Below are positions 1 through 8,477 of a DNA stretch of 64,000 nt, piece by piece. The DNA comes from Ochrobactrum vermis (GTDB lineage: Bacteria > Pseudomonadota > Alphaproteobacteria > Rhizobiales > Rhizobiaceae). The stretch is taken from assembly GCF_002975205.1 (NCBI RefSeq), contig NZ_PCOC01000001.1, forward strand, positions 1,116,001-1,180,000. Reading direction: 5' to 3'. Under the pieces are notes generated by a model. The model was not told the origin of the DNA. It saw nothing but the letters and a program-made list of their open reading frames with translations, and did not search any database. The translations under genes were made by a program, and so were the position numbers. The number at the start of each line of letters is the position of its first letter. The stretch's first letter is position 1.

Positions 1-288
1 GGCGCGGCAAAGTCCGCATGTGCGCGCACCGTAGATCGAAACGAGCTGGCCGGGCAGCAGATTGGAGACGCCGGGGCCAACGGCATCCACAACGCCGGAT
101 GCTTCCGCGCCGATCACCAGCGGCATTTTGCGCTTGGCGAAAGCCATGCCGCGCCAGCCCCATACGTCGATATGGTTCAGCGCGACGGCCTTGATGCGTA
201 CTGTTACCTCGCCAATACCGGGAGCGGGCGGAGGGGTGATATCGGTGATTTCAAGGCGGCGATCATCGAGAAGCTGCAAGGCGCGCAT
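1..288 (-). CDS. Zinc-binding alcohol dehydrogenase family protein, N-terminal part
   Basis: This gene runs off the left edge; only its first 96 codons are present. The start is the ATG at 288 (MRALQLLDDRRLEI). The visible part is the GroES-like domain of the medium-chain dehydrogenase family, with the GAEASGVVDAVGPGV stretch and the beginning of the CGLCR structural-zinc region. It lies 81 bp downstream of a ketoacyl synthase in the acpXL cluster. In rhizobia an adh gene sits at this place, followed by the acyltransferase lpxXL. A role in very-long-chain fatty acid synthesis (perhaps as an enoyl reductase) is inferred from context. Confidence 0.85.
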   Translation of the reverse strand, partial: MRALQLLDDRRLEITDITPPPAPGIGEVTVRIKAVALNHIDVWGWRGMAFAKRKMPLVIGAEASGVVDAVGPGVSNLLPGQLVSIYGARTCGLCRA

Positions 289-369
289 GGGCTGTTCCTT
301 TCATGGCATGATCCCGGAGAGCTTCCGCCTTCCGGGATCATCAGGAATTTAAGTTCGTTGCCGGACGGA

Positions 370-1647
370 TTAATTCGGATTTGCCGCCAAAACAAGGCTC
401 GTATTCTGCCCGCCGAAACCGAACGAGTTGGAAAGCACAGCAGAAACCTCGGCCTGGCGCTTCACATTCGGCACAACGTCCAGCGGAATAGCCGGGTCCG
501 GATTGTCGTAATTGATGGTCGGCGGCAGCGTTCCCGTCTGGATCGTGAGCAGCGAGAACACAGCTTCAATCGCACCGGCTGCGGTCAGCGTATGGCCAAT
601 CATCGACTTGTTGGAGGATACCGGAATGGATTCGATGCGGTCACCAAATACCGACGAAAGCGCCAGATATTCCATCTTGTCGTTTTCCGGCGTCGAGGTG
701 CCGTGCGCGTTGACGTAGGAGATCTGGTCTTCGGTCAGGCCCGCATCGGCAAGCGCTGCGCGCACCGTGCCGATGGCAGGCGAGGCGTCGGGCTTGGAAC
801 GGGTGCGGTGGAAGTCATCGGCCTTTTCACCGCAACCGGCCAGAATGCCGAGAACATTTGCGCCACGGGCAATAGCGCTTTCGAGCGATTCCATCACCAG
901 TGCGCCTGACCCTTCCGACATGGCAAAGCCGTCGCGGTCCTTGGAGAACGGCTTTGATGCCTTTTCCGGCTTATCATTCTGGGTGGAAAGGGCGGACAGC
1001 AGCGAGAAGCGGATCAGGGCTTCGGCAGAGACGGACCCATCGGTTCCGATGGAAAGAACCCGGTCACTTTCGCCGCGACGAATGGCTTCGACACCGAGCT
1101 GGATCGCCGTCGCACCGGAAGCGCAAGCCGTCGACAATGTGATCGGCAGGCCGCGCGTGCCGAAAGCTTCCGACAGGCGTTCGGCGATATAGCCGAACTG
1201 GGTCGTGTTGAAGAGGGCATCCTGACGTGCGCGGCGGCAGGCTTCAAGCAGAAGCTGATAGCTTGCAGGACCTTCGTTCTTCACTGTGGCATCAAGCGCA
1301 AACCGGCTTTTCCAGTCGAGTTCGACCGGGGGAGCTGCCAGAAAAAGCGGACCGCCGAAATCGGTCGAGGAAAGGCCGGACTGGGCGAGGGCTTCTTCGC
1401 CAGCAAGCCGGGCCAGCGCTTCGGAGAGTGCCGATGCACCTACATCGCTTTCCGGCAGGAAATCGACTGTTCCGGAGAAACGCGTATTGAGATTGTCGGT
1501 TGGGAAGCGGGTGATGGCATGGATGCCCGATTTCCCGCTAGTCAATGCAGCCCAGTTGTCTTCCTTGCCCTGGCCGAGCGAGGAAACCACACCGGCGCCA
1601 GTAATGGCGACAATGGGACGGCCGAGATGGTCTGTATATTTCGTCAT
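370..1647 (-). CDS. fabF1: Beta-ketoacyl-ACP synthase (KAS II type) of the very-long-chain fatty acid cluster
   Basis: A 425-residue condensing enzyme that would elongate acyl chains on AcpXL toward the C28 hydroxy fatty acid of lipid A. The full thiolase-fold triad is present: Cys175 in STACASG, a His in NAHGTSTPEND and a second His in GHTLTAAGA, followed by the C-terminal SFGFGG motif. It starts one base after the stop of the paired synthase upstream (TAA-g-ATG), so the two are almost certainly translationally coupled and probably act as a heterodimer. The rhizobial counterpart is called fabF1XL. Confidence 0.92.
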   Translation of the reverse strand: MTKYTDHLGRPIVAITGAGVVSSLGQGKEDNWAALTSGKSGIHAITRFPTDNLNTRFSGTVDFLPESDVGASALSEALARLAGEEALAQSGLSSTDFGGPLFLAAPPVELDWKSRFALDATVKNEGPASYQLLLEACRRARQDALFNTTQFGYIAERLSEAFGTRGLPITLSTACASGATAIQLGVEAIRRGESDRVLSIGTDGSVSAEALIRFSLLSALSTQNDKPEKASKPFSKDRDGFAMSEGSGALVMESLESAIARGANVLGILAGCGEKADDFHRTRSKPDASPAIGTVRAALADAGLTEDQISYVNAHGTSTPENDKMEYLALSSVFGDRIESIPVSSNKSMIGHTLTAAGAIEAVFSLLTIQTGTLPPTINYDNPDPAIPLDVVPNVKRQAEVSAVLSNSFGFGGQNTSLVLAANPN

Positions 1648-1648
1648 C

Positions 1649-2830
1649 TTATACTCTCACCAGCTTTGCTGCACCTTCGGCACGAGTCGCTCCGACGATC
1701 GTGACGATTGCTTCGCTGATCGGGCCACCGGCATCTTTTTCGGATGCATCCAGCGGCACGAAAGCCTCGCCCTTCCAGACGGATATGGCTGCAAGTGCCA
1801 ATGCCAGCGGGAACTGCGCTTCGCGCAAATGACCGGTCAGACCGGAAATGCCGCGATAAGCCGCTGACAGAGCGTCGAGCGTGGCTTTTTCTGCGTCGGT
1901 TGCTTCATGGGCACCGGAAGCGCCGGAGACGACATAGGATGGGTCCTTGCCACTATTGGCTGCAAGGATGAGTTCGCGGATGGTGTTGGCGAGGTCGGCG
2001 CTTTCGCGCCGGATCTGCGCACTTTCGATGCCGGTCACTTCCGCATAGGCGCGCGCGCCGCGCTTGGCCGCATGGTCAGCACTTTCCAGAACAAGGAATA
2101 CGCCGCCAGAACCGGAAATCATGCCGCCGCCTGCCGAACCGTCACGCTGCCAGAGCCCAGCCCAGCCGTCATGCTTGAGCAGTCCGCCAAGCTCGTGGCC
2201 GAGAATCATATCGAAATGTTCGGAATTATAGGAACCGCCGACCAGCGCATGGGTGCTTTGGCCGGTGCGGATGCGTGCGGCTGCGGTTTCGATAGCCGAA
2301 AGGCCGGAACCTTCTTCGCCCATGAAGGTGCGGGAAGAACCGGTTACCTTGTGCACGATCGAAATATTGCCTGCGAGCAGGTTGGAAAGCTGGGCCAGAA
2401 ACAGTGTAGGCCGAAGTTCGGTCGAGAGTTTCTCGTTCAGCATGACGCCGCGATCGTTGCGGGTGCGGCCTTCATCGAGAATCTGCATATCGACTGTGAT
2501 ATCGCGCTCGCCGCCACCGGCTCCCACGACCATATCCATGGTCGCGCAAAGCGCCTCGTCATCCTTCATGCCTGCATCTTGAAGTGCAAGCCCTGCAGCG
2601 TAAGTACCGAGGCGCTGCCAGGTTTCCATCTGGCGCTGATCGCCGCGCTTTGGAATTTGCAGGCTCCAGTCCACTTCGCCCAGTGGATGAACAGTGTAGG
2701 GCGCAAAGGCTTCTTTTTCGAGGCGCGGTTCAGTGCCAGCCTTCGAGAAAGCGTTCCAATGCACATCAACTCCTTCGCCAAGCGAGGAGATGATGCCGAT
2801 ACCGGTGATGACGACTTTATTGTTCTGCAT
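1649..2830 (-). CDS. fabF2: Degenerate ketoacyl-ACP synthase, chain-length-factor-like partner
   Basis: A 393-residue thiolase-fold protein aligned along its length with KAS enzymes but lacking the catalytic residues. Where the partner has TACASG this protein has GEEGSG, so the nucleophilic Cys is replaced by Glu173. The NAHGTST histidine motif is replaced by a GASGAHE segment. One GH pair survives near the C-terminus. A dead KAS paired with an active one is the arrangement of KS-beta/chain-length-factor subunits in type II polyketide systems; here it may set the length of the C28 chain. Position and pairing match rhizobial fabF2XL. Confidence 0.85.
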   Translation of the reverse strand: MQNNKVVITGIGIISSLGEGVDVHWNAFSKAGTEPRLEKEAFAPYTVHPLGEVDWSLQIPKRGDQRQMETWQRLGTYAAGLALQDAGMKDDEALCATMDMVVGAGGGERDITVDMQILDEGRTRNDRGVMLNEKLSTELRPTLFLAQLSNLLAGNISIVHKVTGSSRTFMGEEGSGLSAIETAAARIRTGQSTHALVGGSYNSEHFDMILGHELGGLLKHDGWAGLWQRDGSAGGGMISGSGGVFLVLESADHAAKRGARAYAEVTGIESAQIRRESADLANTIRELILAANSGKDPSYVVSGASGAHEATDAEKATLDALSAAYRGISGLTGHLREAQFPLALALAAISVWKGEAFVPLDASEKDAGGPISEAIVTIVGATRAEGAAKLVRV

Positions 2831-2951
2831 GGGTCCCGTTCGTCCGTCGATGCTGAGACTGCTCTGACAAGCGAAGATTTCGCATTACCAGAAACGGAAT
2901 CAGGGCGAACATCTCTGTTCACCCCTCAATACCGCCATATTATGTGCCAGA

Positions 2952-3233
2952 TCAGCCTTTTTTGGCTGCAACCAGCTCGTCGATTTTTGCGCAGAGGTTC
3001 TTGAGGACGAAGTATTCTTCGGTCGGAACCTTGCCTTCGTTCACTTCCTGGGTCCACTGCTCAAGCGGAATCTTGATGCCGAAAGCTTTGTCGATAGCGA
3101 AGACGATGTCGAGGAAGTCGAGGCTGTCAATGCCCAGATCGTCGATGGTGTGGCTATCTGGCGTGATGGTGTCACGGTCGATTTCACTGGTTTCGGCGAT
3201 GATGTCGGCGACTTTGTCAAAAGTAGAGGACAA
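2952..3233 (-). CDS. acpXL: Acyl carrier protein AcpXL for very-long-chain fatty acids of lipid A
   Basis: A 93-residue carrier protein. The phosphopantetheine attachment motif is [10 protein letters not shown] with Ser37, and the long C-terminal helix ending LVAAKKG is typical of AcpXL rather than the housekeeping AcpP. Translation starts at a TTG, chosen because an AAGGA ribosome site lies about 8 bases upstream and the product then begins [10 protein letters not shown]. It is the first gene of the minus-strand cluster. In rhizobia a fabZ-like dehydratase usually follows acpXL; here only 121 non-coding bases separate it from fabF2. Confidence 0.93.
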   Translation of the reverse strand: MSSTFDKVADIIAETSEIDRDTITPDSHTIDDLGIDSLDFLDIVFAIDKAFGIKIPLEQWTQEVNEGKVPTEEYFVLKNLCAKIDELVAAKKG

Positions 3234-3447
3234 GTTTCGATTCCTTTATTCATGGCGGTGCCACAGTTGGCACACATCTGACTGTTTGCGCGTGTCTAGC
3301 GTTTTTCCGGTGGCAGGGAAAGTCATATTACTTTCATAACCACCGAGCTTTCAAAAGCGCATATAAGGCGCGCAACATGCGAAGCGCAACATAAAGACAA
3401 ACTCTAACTTTGGAAATATTCTCAAAACTGAGTTATTACGACTGCCC

Positions 3448-4206
3448 CTATGGCTCGTTTCTGACGCGCCTGACAAAATACCAGAGGCCTACGGCAGCAC
3501 AAGCTATCATGACGATTGCCAAGGCGCACTGAACGGGGCCATTCCCCGATGCAATTGCAGCCAGTCCAGACGCCGCGCTCCCCATTGTTCCCAAGGCTTC
3601 GGGGTGCTTCAAAGCCGATGTGAAGGCCATGTCACTCTGCCGAGCCTTGGGCGAGATTTCGCTCACTGGTTCCACGGGTTGCGCAACCGGCGGATTAGCG
3701 GCGAGCGCCAGTGCACGCGAACGCACCCGTTCGACACGGGCGAGCCAGCCTTTTCCGAAGGTTGATGCTGTAGACAAACCTTCCAGCCAGGACGCCCGTG
3801 CATCGCACAACGCATTGATGATCTCGTCAGCAGACCGCATATTCGCTGCCGCGACCGTCTGCGCTGCAATGACGCCGTCTTCGGGCATACCCAGAACGCT
3901 TTGCAGCATTTTGGCCGCACGCCCTGGCCCCGAATTGACCGAAAAGTCGAATACGGCGTAGTCGATCCCGGAAGGCAGGTTGTCTCCGTCGATCTTGTTC
4001 CAGAATTGCGCCTGATAGATTTGAGTGGCGGTCGCCTGGGTCATGTCCTCTACATCTTCAGGCGATACTTGATGCCCCTCCGATGCTGATAAGGTGGCGA
4101 TGGTGATACCCATGTTGGTCGCGCCGCCCGGATCGGACGGGTTGTCCACATAGCCGCCTTCTTCACTAAAAATATAAGGCATGACTTTCTGAAAATTCGT
4201 TTTCAT
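3448..4206 (-). CDS. GH108 N-acetylmuramidase with C-terminal membrane anchor
   Basis: 252 residues. The N-terminal 170 or so match the glycoside hydrolase 108 family (phage endolysin and TtsA/ZliS type): the EEGGYVDNPSDPGGATNMGIT motif holds the catalytic Glu, and VFDFSVNSGPGRAAKMLQ is the peptidoglycan-binding part. A Pro/Ala linker leads to one C-terminal transmembrane segment (CALAIVMIACAAVGLWYFV) and a basic tail. No N-terminal signal peptide is seen. An AGAGG-type site (AGAGG, 8 bases) precedes the ATG. Brucella SagA, a muramidase tied to secretion, is from memory the nearest characterised relative; this identity is not certain. Confidence 0.82.
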   Translation of the reverse strand: MKTNFQKVMPYIFSEEGGYVDNPSDPGGATNMGITIATLSASEGHQVSPEDVEDMTQATATQIYQAQFWNKIDGDNLPSGIDYAVFDFSVNSGPGRAAKMLQSVLGMPEDGVIAAQTVAAANMRSADEIINALCDARASWLEGLSTASTFGKGWLARVERVRSRALALAANPPVAQPVEPVSEISPKARQSDMAFTSALKHPEALGTMGSAASGLAAIASGNGPVQCALAIVMIACAAVGLWYFVRRVRNEP

Positions 4207-4424
4207 TTAAAAGCCTCTAATTTAGTATTTATCGATAATATTCAATAATTTATGGATCAGGATACCACTTGTTTTTAATAAGAAAATAGTGCGAAAAGTA
4301 CTTGTTTTGTCGTTTCCGCAATATTGGTTCAAAATCAAGATTTGATCATGATGTGTCTTGCGTCATGCGTATTGATGCGGCTTCATGCGTATCTCATCGT
4401 TGCATCATTGACAGGCGGGCAAAC

Positions 4425-5441
4425 GTGAATTCGGAAATCTTCGGACATGCACCGGACGGGCAGGCGGTTCACCGGCTCACTATCTCCAATGGCCCTTTGA
4501 CGGCCAAGATCATAAGCTGGGGCGCAGCCATTCAGGATCTGCGGATGGAGGGCCATGCAGCTCCTCTTGTGATCGGCTATCGCGACTTCGCCGACTATCC
4601 CGCTCACTCACCGCATCTGGGCGCCATTGCAGGACGTTCGGCCAATCGTATCCGCAATGCCCGGTTTAAACTGGACGGAACAACCTATGAGGTGGAGCCG
4701 AATTTTCAGGGCCGGCATAATTTGCACGGCGGCAGCAAGGGGCTCGGCAATCGCGTCTGGAAGATAACCGGAAACGGTCCGGATTTCGTGACACTTGCGA
4801 CTGTGGCTGCGGATGGCGAGATGGGTTTCCCCGGCAATCTGAATGTGAGCTGCACTTACATGCTCAATGGGGATGGAACGCTGATTGTCCGTCTGGAGGC
4901 TGTGACCGACAAGCCGACCGTATGCAATCTGCTGCATCACAGCTATTTCAATCTCGATGATGGCGGCGAGGGCGATATTCTCGATCATCAGCTCAAGATC
5001 GAGGCTGATGCCTATATGCCGGTCGATGACGCTCTTATTCCGGACGGACGCGTTCTGCCTGTCAGAGAAACGCCGTACGATTTCAGGGAGTTTCGCCCGA
5101 TTCGCTTCGAGGAAAATGGCAGTCAGGTCCAGTATGACAGCAATTTCTGCCTGACCGCTGCACGCGGACCTTTACGCCCATGCGCGTCGGTCAAGGGCGC
5201 TCGTTCCGGCATTCGTCTCGATGTTTCGACGACAGAACCGGGCGTTCAGCTCTATGCAGGCAACACCATGGCCAATGATTGCATCGGCTTGATGGGCAAG
5301 CCCTACGGAAAACACGCAGGCTTCTGCCTGGAGCCGCAGGTCTGGCCGGGATCGCTGGAATATCCGTATTTCCCGCAGGCAATATTGCGTCCAGGCGAAG
5401 TTTATGCCCAGACCAGCCACTTCAGCTTTACGCGAGGATAA
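4425..5441 (+). CDS. galM: Aldose 1-epimerase (mutarotase)
   Basis: Interconverts alpha and beta anomers of sugars such as galactose and glucose. The galactose mutarotase fold is evident: a substrate-binding arginine region (GRSANRI), the general acid His in HHSYFNLDD and the general base Glu in CLEPQVWPGSLEYP. I place the start at the GTG at 4425, giving 338 residues, the usual length; the reading frame stays open upstream but that part has no family resemblance. It converges on the KDG kinase gene with no base between the two stop codons. Confidence 0.9.
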   Translation: MNSEIFGHAPDGQAVHRLTISNGPLTAKIISWGAAIQDLRMEGHAAPLVIGYRDFADYPAHSPHLGAIAGRSANRIRNARFKLDGTTYEVEPNFQGRHNLHGGSKGLGNRVWKITGNGPDFVTLATVAADGEMGFPGNLNVSCTYMLNGDGTLIVRLEAVTDKPTVCNLLHHSYFNLDDGGEGDILDHQLKIEADAYMPVDDALIPDGRVLPVRETPYDFREFRPIRFEENGSQVQYDSNFCLTAARGPLRPCASVKGARSGIRLDVSTTEPGVQLYAGNTMANDCIGLMGKPYGKHAGFCLEPQVWPGSLEYPYFPQAILRPGEVYAQTSHFSFTRG

Positions 5442-6359
5442 TCAGTCGGAAAAGGCGGCGCGTGCGGTTTCCATCGGAGCGAGCGCGCCGCGTATCTCGA
5501 CGACCCGTGCCGCAACCAGATGGGCTTTGCGGGCTGCGTCCACTGGAGCAAGCCCCTTCAATCGTGCAGCAAGATAAGCGCCATTGAAGCTGTCGCCAGC
5601 GCCGGTGGTGTCCACGGCCTGCGCCACAACGGACGGCACCGATGATCTTTCATTGCCGGTGACGACCAGAGCCGGTTCCGTACCGTCCTTCACGACGATC
5701 TCCTTCACGCCAAGCGCGGCAAGGCGATCTGCACAGGCACCAGCATCCTTGTCGCCGAAGAGCGCTTGTTCATCGGGGAACGTGGGCAGTGCAATATCCG
5801 CAATACGCATCGCTTCGCTGATGATGTCCTGCGCAACTTTCCGGTCGGGCCAGAGCTGGTGACGGAAATTCGGGTCGAATGCGATTCGCGAACCGGCGGC
5901 GCGGCACTTCCGCAAGACATCGAAAAACGTGTCGCGATGTTCGGGAAGGATGATGGCGATTGAAATGCCCGAAAAATAGATGATGTCGCGACCGGTCAGA
6001 CTTTTTTCCAAGGCTTCGCGGTCACTGGCGAGACGCCGGGCGGCGGCGTCGCTGCGCCAATAGGTGAAGGAGCGCTCGGCACCGTTAAGCGTGATTGCGT
6101 AAAGACCGGGGTGAAGTCCGTCGATAACGGGGCTGTGAGCGATACCGATACCGTTCGATGTCAGAAATATGCGCTGCTTCTGGGAGAAGCTGTCTTCTCC
6201 AAATGCGCTCACATATTCGACAGGGTAGGACTTTTCCATCAGCGCCCGCATGTACCAAGCAGTGTTCAGCGTATCGCCCGCAAAACCCATGCGCCATTGA
6301 TCGCCTTCATTGCCTGAAAGCTCGATCATGCACTCGCCGATAGATGCAAATCCGCCCAT
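5442..6359 (-). CDS. kdgK: PfkB-family sugar kinase, likely 2-dehydro-3-deoxygluconokinase
   Basis: 305 residues. The ribokinase/PfkB signature DTTGAGDSFNGAYLAARL near the C-terminus carries the catalytic Asp and anion hole, and the N-terminal GECMIELSG segment is typical of KDG kinases. It would phosphorylate 2-keto-3-deoxygluconate in the Entner-Doudoroff-linked uronate/galactose routes, which fits the neighbouring mutarotase. The ATG at 6359 is chosen because AGGGAG lies 6 bases upstream; a TTG seven codons earlier is in frame but less likely. Substrate is inferred from family resemblance only. Confidence 0.83.
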   Translation of the reverse strand: MGGFASIGECMIELSGNEGDQWRMGFAGDTLNTAWYMRALMEKSYPVEYVSAFGEDSFSQKQRIFLTSNGIGIAHSPVIDGLHPGLYAITLNGAERSFTYWRSDAAARRLASDREALEKSLTGRDIIYFSGISIAIILPEHRDTFFDVLRKCRAAGSRIAFDPNFRHQLWPDRKVAQDIISEAMRIADIALPTFPDEQALFGDKDAGACADRLAALGVKEIVVKDGTEPALVVTGNERSSVPSVVAQAVDTTGAGDSFNGAYLAARLKGLAPVDAARKAHLVAARVVEIRGALAPMETARAAFSD

Positions 6360-6602
6360 GTCAGTCTCCCTCACTTCCAATGGGGCTAACGCCTATACTA
6401 ATTTGCCGCTATGTAAAATTGGTTTGTCGGCATTTGGTGATGACTGTCATCTGGTCTTTATCGACTTGCCACATTCATTGTGTAAGCATCCGCCGACCGC
6501 ATCGACCTCAAAATCGGGATGGCTTTTCAAAAGCACGATGCATTACTGGATATTTTGGAGTTCCGTCGACGCCGTGTAGCGAACTTCGCCTAAGGATTTG
6601 AC

Positions 6603-7334
6603 ATGCGTTATGCGATTTATTTCACACCGCCATCCAACGATGCGCTTTTGAAGGTTGCCGCAAACTGGCTTGGACGAAGCGCGTTCAGCGGTGAGCCGGT
6701 AAAGATGCCGGCGATTCGCTCGCTTGCGACCGATGAAATCGCCAAGCTGACCGAAGAGCCGCGCCGCTATGGTTTTCATGCGACGATGAAGGCTCCATTC
6801 CGTCTGGATGAAAACCACACCGAAAACGATCTGCTTTCCGCATTGATGCATTTCGCCTCATCGGCGTCTCCTGTCACTATTCCTCGTCTGAAGCTTCACG
6901 CAATCGGGCCGTTCTTTGCACTCGTGCCGGAAGAACCCGTTGCCGAGTTGAACCAGCTCGCAAATGATGTTGTCGTTGCTTTCGACCGTTTTCGCGCGCC
7001 GCTCAATGAGGCGGAAATTGCAAAGCGGCGGCCGGAGCGTCTCAGCGAGACACAGCGGCACAACATCGAGCGCTGGGGCTATCCTTACGTTTTTGAGGAA
7101 TTCCGCTTTCATATGACCCTGACCGGTCCGGTGGAGGAGAAAGACTGCGCTCGCGTGGAGCGTACGCTGGACGAGTTCTTCACGCCGCTGCTGGATGATG
7201 CTGTGGAGGTTGCGAATCTCGCTTTGTTCGTAGAACCTGAGAAAGGGGCTCCTTTCGAGATTCATTCGCTGCATCCTCTGACTGGCGGCAAGATAGCGTC
7301 AGCTCGGGCCTCACGAGCAGTTGGGAGGCCGTAG
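6603..7334 (+). CDS. DUF1045 protein, 2H phosphoesterase-like, phosphonate-associated
   Basis: 243 residues. Two H-x-T motifs about 120 residues apart (FHATMKAPF and FHMTLTGP) mark the 2H phosphoesterase superfamily, which opens cyclic phosphodiesters. DUF1045 genes habitually accompany phosphonate (C-P lyase) genes; here phnM starts three bases after its stop. A plausible job is processing of a cyclic ribosyl phosphate, in place of the usual PhnP, but that is inference. An AAGGA ribosome site lies 7 bases before the ATG. Confidence 0.8.
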   Translation: MRYAIYFTPPSNDALLKVAANWLGRSAFSGEPVKMPAIRSLATDEIAKLTEEPRRYGFHATMKAPFRLDENHTENDLLSALMHFASSASPVTIPRLKLHAIGPFFALVPEEPVAELNQLANDVVVAFDRFRAPLNEAEIAKRRPERLSETQRHNIERWGYPYVFEEFRFHMTLTGPVEEKDCARVERTLDEFFTPLLDDAVEVANLALFVEPEKGAPFEIHSLHPLTGGKIASARASRAVGRP

Positions 7335-7337
7335 GCA

Positions 7338-8477
7338 ATGGGAAATGAAACAGTTCTGTGCAATGCACGCATCGTGCTCGCCGATGACGTCGTTCTCGGA
7401 TCCGTAAAACTCGTAGATGGCAAGATCGCCGATATCTCTACCGGTGCATCCAGTATCGGCGACGACATGGAAGGCGACTTCTTGACGCCCGGACTGGTTG
7501 AACTGCATACGGATCATCTCGAAGGGCATTATGCGCCGCGCCCGAAAGTGCGCTGGAATCCGATTGCTGCCGTGCAGGCGCATGACGCCCAGATTGCGGC
7601 CTCGGGGATCACCACCGTTTTCGACGCATTGCGCATAGGCTTCGATGATGACGCCGAGACGGGTATCGACGATATGCGCAAGCTTTCGTCGGCAATTGCC
7701 GAAGGCCGCGATGCTGGCCGGTTGCGAGCCGACCATTTCCTGCACTTGCGCTGCGAGGTTTCGGCGCCCGACTGTCTTCCGGCCTTCGAGCAATTCGGTA
7801 ATCAGGCGCTGGTCAGACTGGTGTCCCTGATGGATCACGCGCCGGGGCAGCGCCAGTTCACGGATATCGAAACCTACAAGACCTATTTCATCCGCAAGCT
7901 GAAATTCTCGGAGGAAGAGTTCCGGCTCTATTGCGAGCGGCGTATAGGGCAGTCCCAGCAATATTCCGCGCCAACGCGCAAGGCGATTGCCGAACTGTGC
8001 CACCAACGCGGGGTTATTCTGGCGAGCCACGATGACGCGACGACAGAGCATGTCGCAGAAGCAAAGGCACAGGGGATACGCGTTGCCGAATTTCCCACGA
8101 CACACACTGCGGCGAAGGCGTCAAAAGATTCCGGCATGTCGGTTCTCATGGGGGCGCCGAATGTGGTGCGCGGTGGTTCGCATTCGGGCAATGTCTCCGC
8201 ACGCGAACTGGCTGAATCCGGAAATCTCGACATCATTTCGTCGGACTATATCCCGGCCAGCATGATGCAATCGGCGTTTTTTCTCGCAGATGTCGTCGAG
8301 AACATCTCGCTGCCTCAAGCCATTCGTCTGGTTTCTGCCAACCCTGCCCAGGCGGTAGGGTTGGAGGACCGTGGCGAGATCCTTGCAGGCAAGCGAGCTG
8401 ATCTGGTTCGGGTGCAGATCGCCGATCATGTTCCGATCATCCGCACAGTCTGGCGGGAAGGGCGGCGGGTTATTTAA
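7338..8477 (+). CDS. phnM: PhnM, ribose 1-methylphosphonate 5-triphosphate diphosphohydrolase
   Basis: 379 residues of the amidohydrolase fold. PhnM hydrolyses alpha-D-ribose 1-methylphosphonate 5-triphosphate to the 5-phosphate before C-P lyase acts. Metal ligands are visible in GLVELHTDHLEGH, the His of LASHDD and the C-terminal ISSDYIP motif. It is directly downstream of the DUF1045 gene and probably co-transcribed. No other phn gene (phnG-L) lies in the window, so the lyase core must be elsewhere or absent. Its stop codon overlaps that of the convergent HAD gene. Confidence 0.9.
   Translation: MGNETVLCNARIVLADDVVLGSVKLVDGKIADISTGASSIGDDMEGDFLTPGLVELHTDHLEGHYAPRPKVRWNPIAAVQAHDAQIAASGITTVFDALRIGFDDDAETGIDDMRKLSSAIAEGRDAGRLRADHFLHLRCEVSAPDCLPAFEQFGNQALVRLVSLMDHAPGQRQFTDIETYKTYFIRKLKFSEEEFRLYCERRIGQSQQYSAPTRKAIAELCHQRGVILASHDDATTEHVAEAKAQGIRVAEFPTTHTAAKASKDSGMSVLMGAPNVVRGGSHSGNVSARELAESGNLDIISSDYIPASMMQSAFFLADVVENISLPQAIRLVSANPAQAVGLEDRGEILAGKRADLVRVQIADHVPIIRTVWREGRRVI

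Noticed and set aside
3448..4206. Prophage remnant at the GH108 gene
   Set aside because: No integrase, holin, structural or attachment sequence is near; neighbours are chromosomal housekeeping genes.
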